Shown here: positions 1 through 9,149 of the stretch, piece by piece
Numbering within the stretch: the stretch's first letter is position 1
How the letters are laid out: every line of letters begins with the position of its first letter
Source of the DNA: JBFJWU01 sp041623475 [NCBI: bacterium]
GTDB lineage: Bacteria > J088
Assembly: GCA_041623475.1 (NCBI GenBank)
Contig: JBFJWU010000077.1
Location: forward strand, 1 to 11,465
Length of the DNA stretch: 11,465 nt
Direction: 5' to 3'
Program-made: the position numbers and the translations under genes
Notes under the pieces: generated by a model
What the model was told of the DNA's origin: nothing
Database searches by the model: none
Seen by the model: the letters and a program-made list of their open reading frames with translations, nothing else

Positions 1-1523
1 AGTTCCGGATTGACAACAATGTTGACTGTGGCTTCATTGGCGCCCAGCGACACAACCGATACCGACACGCGGCAGTCGACATTGTCCCAGCTGCATGCCA
101 TGTCGCCACGAAACGAGTCACCGAAATCCCAGATGTCCCCCGCGTCGCCAAAATTGGTCCCGCGCTCCAGGTCAAACCGTTCGTCCGCCTGTTCAAAGCT
201 GACCCAGTAGTGCTCGTCCGTACAATCGGCACCGTCCTCGTTGGGCACACAGGGATTGCGCTGGATCGATGTCAACAGGTCACGCTTGTCCTCGTCAATG
301 TGCCAGATCGTCAGGCCCGAGGCCCCATATCCGGCCCAATCACCGCTGGCAGTAATCAACGCCAGCAGCAGGTGTTCAGACCCGGCCTGGTTGCCTTCGG
401 ATTCGGCGTCGTTCAAATCGATCCGCAGGATCTCGCCGTCCGGGTCCAGCGGTGTCATCCGGTACTCGCAGAGGTTTTCGGTCACGACAACCGGTTCCTG
501 CCAGTCCAGTTCTTCACGGACGAATGGATCGACACCGGTCGGATTAATATCCGGGCCAAACGTTTCCGCCTCGACCCCGTCCAGTCGGTATAACCCCCAA
601 CTCATCAGGCTGTACCGTCCGGTGCCCAGTCCCTGCCCGGAAGCAGCGTACAGGTCGGGCAATCCAAGGATGTGGCCGAACTCGTGGGCAATCACGCCGA
701 TGCCACTGGGGAACTCGCCTTCTTCGCCGCACAGGTTGGGCGGGCAGTAAAAGCGTTCGGCACCCATCAGGTACCGGGCACCCCAGTCGGTCCCGTTGAC
801 GTCAAAGTTGTCTTCGTGCTGGTGGGACCAGAGGAAGTCGCAGCCGGCAACCACCGATGAGTCATCGGGATCGACCTCGTCCGGGTCAGCGCTTTTCAGT
901 TCTCCGGCTGGTCCGCTGTGCAGGATCAGGACGGCGTCCAGGGTGCCGTCGCCATCGCCATCGAACTCGTTCAGGTCAACCATGGAATCGGCGGCAACCA
1001 GGGCTTCTTCGACCAGTTCAATTGCGCCGCCATTGACCAGGTTGCCAATGGTCAACGCACCCGGCTTGGCACCCAGCCCGAAACAACCACTCTGGCCGGA
1101 CGAGCTTTTGCGTGCGTAGTAGGTAGAGGATTTGCTGGCCTGAACCCAGGGTACGACGGTACCGGTCAATTCCATCCTGCCGCGACTTTGCTTGAGAAAA
1201 TACGTCCGCATACTGTCAAACGGATACGGACCGTCGCCGGGTGCATCCGTACCAAACAGCATGTCCTGAAAGTAGGCAATATCGTCGGTCCGATCACTGC
1301 TGGACACCGTATCGCTGTAGTGGATCGGAATCACGAGGACGTTGATGCTGCCAACAGCCGGTGTCGGGTCGCCGGTTAACGCCGGCTGCAGGCGCCCGGA
1401 TCCCGGGGCAGACAGGGTTGGCAGGTCCGGTGTAATTGTGCCGTCAAATGCCGGTGGTACTGCGACCGCGCTGGAAGCGACAAACACACCCAGGACAATT
1501 GCCCAAAAATACTGTCGGTTCAC
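1..1523 (-). CDS. Secreted M6-family zinc metalloprotease (immune inhibitor A type), 3' end beyond window
   Basis: Predicted exported zinc endopeptidase of the M6 (immune inhibitor A-like) family. The frame is open from a GTG at 1523 to the left edge, so about 507 residues are visible and the C-terminus is missing. Residues 1-21 look like a signal peptide (start MNRQYFWAIVLGVF, hydrophobic core, AVA cleavage motif before VPP). An aspartate-rich segment near residue 215 (DGDGDG) could bind calcium. The zinc site is HEFGHILGLPD at 280-290: H280, E281, H284 and probably D290, the HExxHxxGxxD form. SLMSWG at 305-310 is a Met-turn candidate, and GLTIWHID at 403-410 is a hallmark of M6 enzymes. Several cysteines fit an extracytoplasmic protein. 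The GTG overlaps the upstream gene's TGA (GTGA), and no Shine-Dalgarno is visible, so translation is probably coupled to that gene. Family is firm; substrate is unknown. Confidence 0.93.
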   Translation of the reverse strand, partial: MNRQYFWAIVLGVFVASSAVAVPPAFDGTITPDLPTLSAPGSGRLQPALTGDPTPAVGSINVLVIPIHYSDTVSSSDRTDDIAYFQDMLFGTDAPGDGPYPFDSMRTYFLKQSRGRMELTGTVVPWVQASKSSTYYARKSSSGQSGCFGLGAKPGALTIGNLVNGGAIELVEEALVAADSMVDLNEFDGDGDGTLDAVLILHSGPAGELKSADPDEVDPDDSSVVAGCDFLWSHQHEDNFDVNGTDWGARYLMGAERFYCPPNLCGEEGEFPSGIGVIAHEFGHILGLPDLYAASGQGLGTGRYSLMSWGLYRLDGVEAETFGPDINPTGVDPFVREELDWQEPVVVTENLCEYRMTPLDPDGEILRIDLNDAESEGNQAGSEHLLLALITASGDWAGYGASGLTIWHIDEDKRDLLTSIQRNPCVPNEDGADCTDEHYWVSFEQADERFDLERGTNFGDAGDIWDFGDSFRGDMACSWDNVDCRVSVSVVSLGANEATVNIVVNPE

Positions 1524-1921
1524 AACGGGTCTGCCAGGACAAAGGATGACTGTAACCGTTCCATTGTCCGCGGCCCCACCCCACGGATGGCGTCAATCCG
1601 GGCCCAACTGCCACCTGACCGGGCCGTTACCGCTATTGCCCGGGCCACCGTGTCCGGTACTCGAGCGTGCTCGGCAATCAGCGTTGCACCCGCTTGTCCG
1701 AGATTGACCGGCATCCCCCAGAACAGGCGCGTTGCCGGATCCTCGACCGCGTCACCAGCAACGTCCAGTCGATTGTAGACGACGGCGCGGCCGGTCGGTG
1801 CGGCACCGGGATCAACCGTCAGCGTCGTGGTCCGCAGGGGCCCCGCGGGTGCGGCCGCCGACATCAACACGACGACGGCGACCATGGTGCCAATTGTTTC
1901 AGGCTGAATTCGCCTGAACAT
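1520..1921 (-). CDS. Small exported ComEA-like helix-hairpin-helix protein
   Basis: A 133-residue protein with an N-terminal signal or anchor: arginines at 3-4, a hydrophobic stretch at about 11-24, and a possible APA cleavage site near 26. The last 60 residues resemble the ComEA-type double helix-hairpin-helix fold, which binds double-stranded DNA non-specifically and in competent bacteria pulls it into the periplasm. The second hairpin is canonical (IRGVGPRTMERL, 112-123). The first (VNLGQAGATLIAEHARVP, 72-89) keeps the fold's pattern but lacks the usual PGxG turn. The start lies 23 bases inside cimA, preceded by GAAGGA. An in-frame ATG at 1885, after the cimA stop, would remove the arginines and has no better ribosome site. 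Its stop overlaps the M6 protease start. It is probably co-transcribed with cimA. A competence role is only inference: no other com gene is in view. Confidence 0.75.
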   Translation of the reverse strand: MFRRIQPETIGTMVAVVVLMSAAAPAGPLRTTTLTVDPGAAPTGRAVVYNRLDVAGDAVEDPATRLFWGMPVNLGQAGATLIAEHARVPDTVARAIAVTARSGGSWARIDAIRGVGPRTMERLQSSFVLADPL

Positions 1922-3500
1922 CGGCGCCCGAGTCCTTCAGCAATTTGAACTCGATTCCGTCGACCAGCGCCTCGTAACTGGCATCGATAATATTGGTGCC
2001 GACGCCAACTGTACCCCAATGCCGGTCGCTGTCGCCACTTTCAATCAATACCCGGACAGACGCACCGGTGCCGCTCTCGGCGGTCAATACCCGCACCTTG
2101 TAATCCACGAGCCGGACTTCGCCCAGCTGTGGGTAGAATTTTTCCAGCGCTTTTCGCAGCGCAAAATCCAGGGCGTTAACGGGTCCGTTTCCGGACGCGA
2201 CGGTATGTTCCTCCTGCCCGTCGACCCGGACGACAACGGTCGCCTCTGTAACCGGCGGCGTATCGCCAACCCGTTCATCCAGGCACCGATAAGACACCAG
2301 CTCGAACGCCGACGTTGATAACCCGAATATCCGCTTGACCAGCAGTTCGAAGCTGGCTTCGGCACCTTCGTACTGGTACCCCTGAGACTCCAGCTCCTTC
2401 AAGCGGTCCAGGACAACCTGGATTCGGTCGTCGTCGGCGGCGACCGCAAGCCCGTATTCTTCGAGTTTCTCGTGGATCGTCGCTCGGCCAGCCAGGTCCG
2501 AAACCAGGATACGCCGGTTGTTGCCGACCCGGTCCGGCGAAACGTGTTCGTATGTTTCCGGATTGCGGCGAATTCCGCTGGTATGCATACCGCCCTTGTG
2601 GGCAAACGCGCTTTGTCCCACATATGGCAGATGCCTGGGGTGGGCCAGGTTGGCCAGTTCCATAACCAGGTTGGTGACATCCGTCAGCTGGCGAACACCA
2701 CTGTCGGGAAGTGCCTCGTATCCCATTTTCAGGTTCAGGCTGGCAATGATGCTGACCAGATTGGCGTTACCGCAGCGCTCGCCAATTCCCCCGATTGTTC
2801 CCTGGACGTGGGTCGCACCCGCACGAATTGCGGCCAGCGAGTTGGCAACGGCGTTCTCGGTATCGTTGTGGGTGTGGATGCCGACGGCAACATCAACATG
2901 ACTGACGACATCGGCGACGATCTGTTCGATCTCCCAGGGCATCGTGCCGCCGTTGGTATCACACAGGACCAGGCACGATGCGCCACCGTCCGTGGCCGCC
3001 TGCAGGACCTGCATCGCATAGTCACGATTTCGTTTGTAGCCGTCAAAAAAATGCTCGGCATCAAAAATGACTTCGCGCCCGGCATTGACAAAGTATTCCA
3101 TCGTTGCCCGGACCGATTCCAGATTGGCTTCCAGCGAGGTCCGCAGGGCTTCGGTAACGTGCAGATCCCAGCTTTTGCCGACGATGCAGACGGCCGGTGT
3201 TTCGGCATCCAGCAGCGTCTGCAACATCAGGTCGCTGCCCGGGTCCCCGGCACCCGCGCGCATTGTCATCCCAAACGCCACCAGTTTGGCGTGCGCAAGC
3301 GGCTGCCGCTTCATTTCGGCAAAAAATCGCCGGTCCCGCGGATTGCTGCCGGGATAACCGCCTTCGATATAGTCGACACCGATCCGGTCAAGCTCGCGGG
3401 CAATCAGCAGCTTGTCCTCGCTGCTGAAGGCGATCTCTTCACCCTGCGTACCGTCACGCAGCGTCGTATCGTACACATCAATTTTTCGTACATCGGTCAT
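1899..3500 (-). CDS. cimA: (R)-citramalate synthase CimA
   Basis: Condenses pyruvate with acetyl-CoA to (R)-citramalate, the first step of the threonine-independent route to isoleucine through 2-oxobutyrate; cytoplasmic. The 533-residue protein starts with the DRE-TIM barrel signature DTTLRDGTQGEE (11-22, R15 and D16). The metal-binding HTHN follows at 209-212 and GTIGGIGERCGN at 234-245. The C-terminal third (about 385-525) fits the LeuA dimer/allosteric domain, where isoleucine feedback normally acts. Length and the DGTQGEE form fit the CimA group of long 2-isopropylmalate synthase relatives better than LeuA itself; the two share a fold, so substrate is assigned by family resemblance. I chose the ATG at 3500 because the barrel begins about eight residues later, as in the family. 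The frame stays open upstream to 3623, but that stretch lies over the ppiA promoter and has no family character. No clear Shine-Dalgarno precedes the ATG. First gene of a leftward operon. Confidence 0.95.
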   Translation of the reverse strand: MTDVRKIDVYDTTLRDGTQGEEIAFSSEDKLLIARELDRIGVDYIEGGYPGSNPRDRRFFAEMKRQPLAHAKLVAFGMTMRAGAGDPGSDLMLQTLLDAETPAVCIVGKSWDLHVTEALRTSLEANLESVRATMEYFVNAGREVIFDAEHFFDGYKRNRDYAMQVLQAATDGGASCLVLCDTNGGTMPWEIEQIVADVVSHVDVAVGIHTHNDTENAVANSLAAIRAGATHVQGTIGGIGERCGNANLVSIIASLNLKMGYEALPDSGVRQLTDVTNLVMELANLAHPRHLPYVGQSAFAHKGGMHTSGIRRNPETYEHVSPDRVGNNRRILVSDLAGRATIHEKLEEYGLAVAADDDRIQVVLDRLKELESQGYQYEGAEASFELLVKRIFGLSTSAFELVSYRCLDERVGDTPPVTEATVVVRVDGQEEHTVASGNGPVNALDFALRKALEKFYPQLGEVRLVDYKVRVLTAESGTGASVRVLIESGDSDRHWGTVGVGTNIIDASYEALVDGIEFKLLKDSGADVQANSA

Positions 3501-3509
3501 AACCTGATT

Positions 3510-3539
3510 ATTGTAAGCTTCGCTGATCGCCCCGGGCAA
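3510..3539 (-). promoter_or_regulatory. Candidate cimA promoter, possibly giving a leaderless mRNA
   Basis: On the minus strand TTGCCC (3539-3534) lies 18 bases before TACAAT (3515-3510), which match the sigma70 -35 and -10 consensus at 4/6 and 5/6. Only nine bases separate TACAAT from the cimA ATG at 3500, so transcription would start within a few bases of the ATG. Seen by eye only. Confidence 0.4.
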
Positions 3540-3561
3540 CCATTGGTCAACAAGCACCGTC

Positions 3562-3589
3562 TTTACGCAGTCGCTGCATTCGTTAGAAT
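3562..3589 (+). promoter_or_regulatory. Candidate sigma70 promoter for ppiA
   Basis: TTTACG (3562-3567, 4/6 match to TTGACA), a 16-base spacer, then TAGAAT (3584-3589, 5/6 match to TATAAT). It lies about 38 bases ahead of the ppiA start, leaving room for the strong ribosome site. It sits back to back with the candidate cimA promoter in a 126-base divergent region. Confidence 0.5.
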
Positions 3590-3610
3590 ATGGGTCTGTA
3601 CCAATTGATC

Positions 3611-3619
3611 GGAAAGGAA
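3611..3619 (+). promoter_or_regulatory. Strong ribosome binding site of ppiA
   Basis: GGAAAGGAA lies seven bases before a GTG codon at 3627. It decides the start, because the signal-peptide sequence [10 protein letters not shown] begins exactly at that GTG and there is no upstream ATG in frame. Confidence 0.8.
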
Positions 3620-3626
3620 CCAACGC

Positions 3627-4202
3627 GTGAAGAAACTTGCCGCATTGATGATATTCGCCGTCGCCGCCGTATCAGGCCGAGCGATTGCCGAAACCAAGAC
3701 CGAAAACGCCCTGCCCGTTGTTGAAATAACGACATCGATGGGTCTCATTACCGTCCAGCTGAATCCCGCCAAGGCCCCGATTACGGTTGAAAACTTTCTT
3801 CAGTATGTGGATGACCAGTATTACGACGGCACCGTATTCCATCGCGTCATCAAGGGATTCATGGTCCAGGGTGGTGGGTTTGACGAGACCCTCAAGAAGA
3901 AAGACACCCGGCCGCCGATCAAACTGGAATCGCAGAACGGCCTCGGCAACAAACGCGGAACCATTGCCATGGCCCGGACCAACCAGAAAAACAGTGCGAC
4001 CAGCCAGTTCTTCATCAATCATGTCGACAATGCCAACCTGGACAGCTACGGCGGGGGTTACGCGGTATTTGGCAAGGTCATCGCTGGCATGGATGTCGTC
4101 GACAAGATTGCCAAGGTCAAGACCGGTGTCAAGAAAGGCATGCGCGATGTCCCTGTCGAAACGGTGTTCATCCAGTCGATTCGCCGGAAAGCAGCCAAGT
4201 AA
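3627..4202 (+). CDS. ppiA: Periplasmic peptidyl-prolyl cis-trans isomerase (cyclophilin)
   Basis: Catalyses cis-trans isomerisation of X-Pro bonds in exported proteins, in the periplasm. The 191-residue protein has a signal peptide (lysines at 2-3, hydrophobic core, AIA cleavage motif ending at residue 21) and one cyclophilin domain for the rest. The active-site segment [15 protein letters not shown] (71-85) carries the catalytic arginine R73 with F78 and Q81. Downstream are RGTIAMAR and [10 protein letters not shown], both near identical to E. coli PpiA as I remember it, and YAVFGKV. Length matches the family. Start is a GTG at 3627 behind a strong Shine-Dalgarno. It is transcribed divergently from cimA and lies 152 bases upstream of secA on the same strand, separated by a perfect hairpin. 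The signal peptide argues for the PpiA form rather than the cytoplasmic PpiB. Confidence 0.96.
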   Translation: MKKLAALMIFAVAAVSGRAIAETKTENALPVVEITTSMGLITVQLNPAKAPITVENFLQYVDDQYYDGTVFHRVIKGFMVQGGGFDETLKKKDTRPPIKLESQNGLGNKRGTIAMARTNQKNSATSQFFINHVDNANLDSYGGGYAVFGKVIAGMDVVDKIAKVKTGVKKGMRDVPVETVFIQSIRRKAAK

Positions 4203-4212
4203 GGCGCCGACC

Positions 4213-4249
4213 CGGCACCGGCACGCGGAACGGGTTCGTGCCGGTGCCG
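4213..4249 (+). terminator. Perfect 13-bp GC-rich hairpin after ppiA
   Basis: CGGCACCGGCACG at 4213-4225 is the exact reverse complement of 4237-4249, with an 11-base loop, starting 10 bases after the ppiA stop. No run of T follows, so it does not meet the usual criterion for an intrinsic terminator. It may be a Rho-assisted end, an attenuating pause, or a 3' stabiliser of ppiA mRNA. Confidence 0.55.
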
Positions 4250-4274
4250 AATACAGTCACACACCTGTTTCCGC

Positions 4275-4280
4275 TAGAAT
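4275..4280 (+). promoter_or_regulatory. Possible -10 element for secA
   Basis: TAGAAT, the same hexamer as in the ppiA promoter, lies 74 bases before the secA ATG and after the hairpin. No good -35 is seen at 16-18 bases upstream, so the case rests on the hexamer and its position. The remaining gap to 4354 holds a pyrimidine-rich tract (4327-4340) and a 22-codon ORF, reported separately. Confidence 0.3.
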
Positions 4281-4347
4281 GGCGGTATCCGGTCAAGCGA
4301 GGGACAACCCATCGCGACCAGGTTCAATTTTCTTTCCCCTGATCTAG
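4279..4347 (+). other. Possible 22-residue leader ORF directly upstream of secA
   Basis: An ATG at 4279 opens a frame reading MAVSGQARDNPSRPG and then SIFFPLI before a TAG at 4345-4347, only seven bases before the secA ATG. Its position recalls upstream arrest peptides that tune Sec genes (SecM and others), but it is not SecM-like: too short, no signal sequence and no known arrest motif. It has no clear Shine-Dalgarno, and its ATG lies inside the candidate -10, so it would be translated only from transcripts starting further upstream, for example ppiA read-through. It may simply be a chance frame. Confidence 0.2.
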
Positions 4348-4354
4348 TCTAGAG

Positions 4355-7332
<2,978 letters not shown>

Positions 7333-7336
<4 letters not shown>

Positions 7337-8574
7337 CCCCGGTATCGCGATGGTTTCGATTGGCGTTCGCCGCGGTACTGCTGCTGGCGGCATGTGGCAC
7401 GACAACCCCATCGCAGCTGCTTGACAACGGCCTGGCCGACAATTCATCGGATGCCGAACAGACGGTCGAGGAGATTATCCAACAGGGTGGTTTCGCGATT
7501 ACCGTACGTCCCGGCGAAGCCGTTTTCCTGGCCGTTGACGACCCGAACAGCGACCTGTTCGGGACATCCGTCAGTTTTGGTGCCAGTGCCCTGCCCGAAG
7601 AACCGGGATTGGCTGTCCTGTCGATTACGCCCCGGAAAAACTTTATCGTCGGAGCTGGCCAGACACTGGTTGGACCGCCCATGATCATAGCCCTGGAAGG
7701 CGTCACGACAAACCTGCCAATTACGCTGCGGGCGGACGCGACGGTCGTGACACCCTACTCGCCTGAACTGACGGGTACCGACCCCGCAAGCGAACTGTTT
7801 ATTGGAATCCGGCTGTCAGACGTCGTTGAAAACGTGTCGGTGCTGAAAAACACCGTCGTCGACCAGTCGGCGACCAGGATCGTCGCCCAGACCAACCGTT
7901 TCGGGCCAATGGCTGCGATCCGTGACCCGATTGCAGCCGAGGCCCAGGAAAATTCCGACGACCCGGACGACGAGGAAACAACGACCCTGTCCACGGATTT
8001 CCTGAACTACTCATACAGCCAGTTCGGCAAGACCTGCAACCGCTTTGGCGCCCGGCCCAGCGTCGACGGGTACCGCGGTGAAATGAGCCTGAAGTACATC
8101 AATGTCGGCGCGTCAACCTGGCGGTTTGAGTTCGACCTGGAAGACCTGCTGAGTGGCGAGATCGTCCATTACGAGGTCCTTGGCCAGGGCACCCCGCCCG
8201 GTACGCCGACCGGCAGTGGGGCGAACGGCGTCGATCCGGGATACCCGACCGCTGTCACGGCGATTTCCTTTCGCCAGCGCTGCAAGCACTCGGATGGGAC
8301 GGTCCTTGCTGTCGAAATCAACGAGAACCCGGTCACCGCGCCGGCATCGATTGACGGCGTCAACAACCGGATCCTGGACATCAACGAGTGGGACCAGGAC
8401 GGCTTTGACAACCTGTCCAATTGCGGCGAGCCTGGTGGCACCGGTGCGTGTACGCGATTGACAGGGACCGCGCGGATCCAGTTGTCGCTGGAACTGGTCA
8501 ATCCGGCCAATGCGAACAATGACGGGGACCTGTTCCTGGACATGGTTGCTGACGCCGAGTGGGAAACGCCCTGA
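7333..8574 (+). CDS. Lipoprotein of unknown function coupled to secA
   Basis: A 413-residue predicted lipoprotein; I do not recognise its family. The TTG start gives a short n-region with arginines at 6 and 9, a hydrophobic core (10-18) and the lipobox LAAC with lipidated C21. Glycine follows the cysteine, which in enterics would not retain it in the inner membrane. Residues about 45-205 look beta-rich; the stretch ending [10 protein letters not shown] (about 187-196) loosely recalls beta-sandwich domains of bacterial surface proteins. An acidic linker (203-215, [13 protein letters not shown]) leads to a second domain with four cysteines (235, 317, 364, 373), probably two disulfides, plus DINEWDQDG (349-357) and NNDGD (395-399), possible calcium loops. 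The frame is open upstream inside secA to 7279, but the lipobox and ribosome site favour TTG at 7333. It ends 23 bases from the convergent YceI-like gene. Lipoprotein nature is well supported; function is open. Confidence 0.82.
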
Positions 8575-8597
8575 CCTGTCCCCCGTCGCCGCCGGAT

Positions 8598-9137
8598 TCA
8601 GTCCCGGGCAAACACCAGTTCCAAACCGATCACGAATGATTCGCGCAGTCGCAGGGCGCCAAGCAGCGCTGTAAACGGTCGCAGTCCGAATGCCGACAGG
8701 GACTGCTGGACTTCGCCGCCTGCGTTCAGTCGGTCCGCGGTGACCGAGCACCGGATCGGGCAGGCAAAGGGCACCTGTCGCCCACGGAAGTCAATTTCCC
8801 CGTCCAGTTGGCCGCCGTCCAGGGTTCCGGCAAATCGACCGGAAAACTGAATGGTCGGATGCCGGCGACTGTCAAGGACCTGTCTGCCGTGCAGATTGCG
8901 ATTGAATTCCCGCCGTTCCAGCCGGTTCAGGTCCCCGGCATCAGCGGCCAGCGCCGTCGAATCAATCACAAGCTCGACCGGGACCTCGAATGCAGGATCC
9001 GAACCCGTGTCAATGGTGATCGCAGGCAATCGGCCGATGATCGTCCGGTCATGGGCAATGCCAAGATTCTTCATCAACCCTTCGGATGACACGTATGCAT
9101 AGATACGGGACAGGTCCGGCATCAACGTCAATAACAT
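8598..9137 (-). CDS. YceI-like domain protein, apparently cytoplasmic
   Basis: A 179-residue protein with the features of the YceI family, a lipocalin-like beta barrel that in some members binds polyisoprenoids: RIYAYVSSEGLMKNLGIAHD (11-30, the EGL-x-LG-x-H opening), a beta-rich centre with VPVELVIDSTAL (52-63), VLDSRRHPTIQFSG (87-100, matching the family's L-D-x-x-x-H/Y-P-x-I-x-F), and a LDGEIDFRGRQVPF strand (111-124). Unlike E. coli YceI it has no signal peptide. It starts 12 bases after the hslU stop and is probably the last gene of the xerC-hslV-hslU operon. The first ATG (9137) is used; M6 at 9122 is an alternative and neither has a strong Shine-Dalgarno. The link with HslVU may only be shared transcription. 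Family call is from motif pattern alone. Confidence 0.7.
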   Translation of the reverse strand: MLLTLMPDLSRIYAYVSSEGLMKNLGIAHDRTIIGRLPAITIDTGSDPAFEVPVELVIDSTALAADAGDLNRLERREFNRNLHGRQVLDSRRHPTIQFSGRFAGTLDGGQLDGEIDFRGRQVPFACPIRCSVTADRLNAGGEVQQSLSAFGLRPFTALLGALRLRESFVIGLELVFARD

Positions 9138-9149
9138 CGCTGCCTGCGA

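Noticed and set aside
3545-3560. TTGACC on the minus strand as a -35 box for cimA
   Set aside because: It lies 29 bases from TACAAT, too far, and no -10-like hexamer sits 16-18 bases after it.
2472-3608. Open frame of 378 codons on the plus strand opposite cimA
   Set aside because: It mirrors the cimA coding frame in a GC-rich gene, has no recognisable domain and no ribosome site, while cimA is certain.
3501-3623. A 41-residue N-terminal extension of CimA
   Set aside because: It overlaps the ppiA promoter and ribosome site, shows no family similarity, and CimA proteins begin close to the DTTLRDG motif.
8575-8597. Bidirectional terminator between the convergent genes
   Set aside because: The 23-base gap shows no convincing inverted repeat or T-run in either direction.
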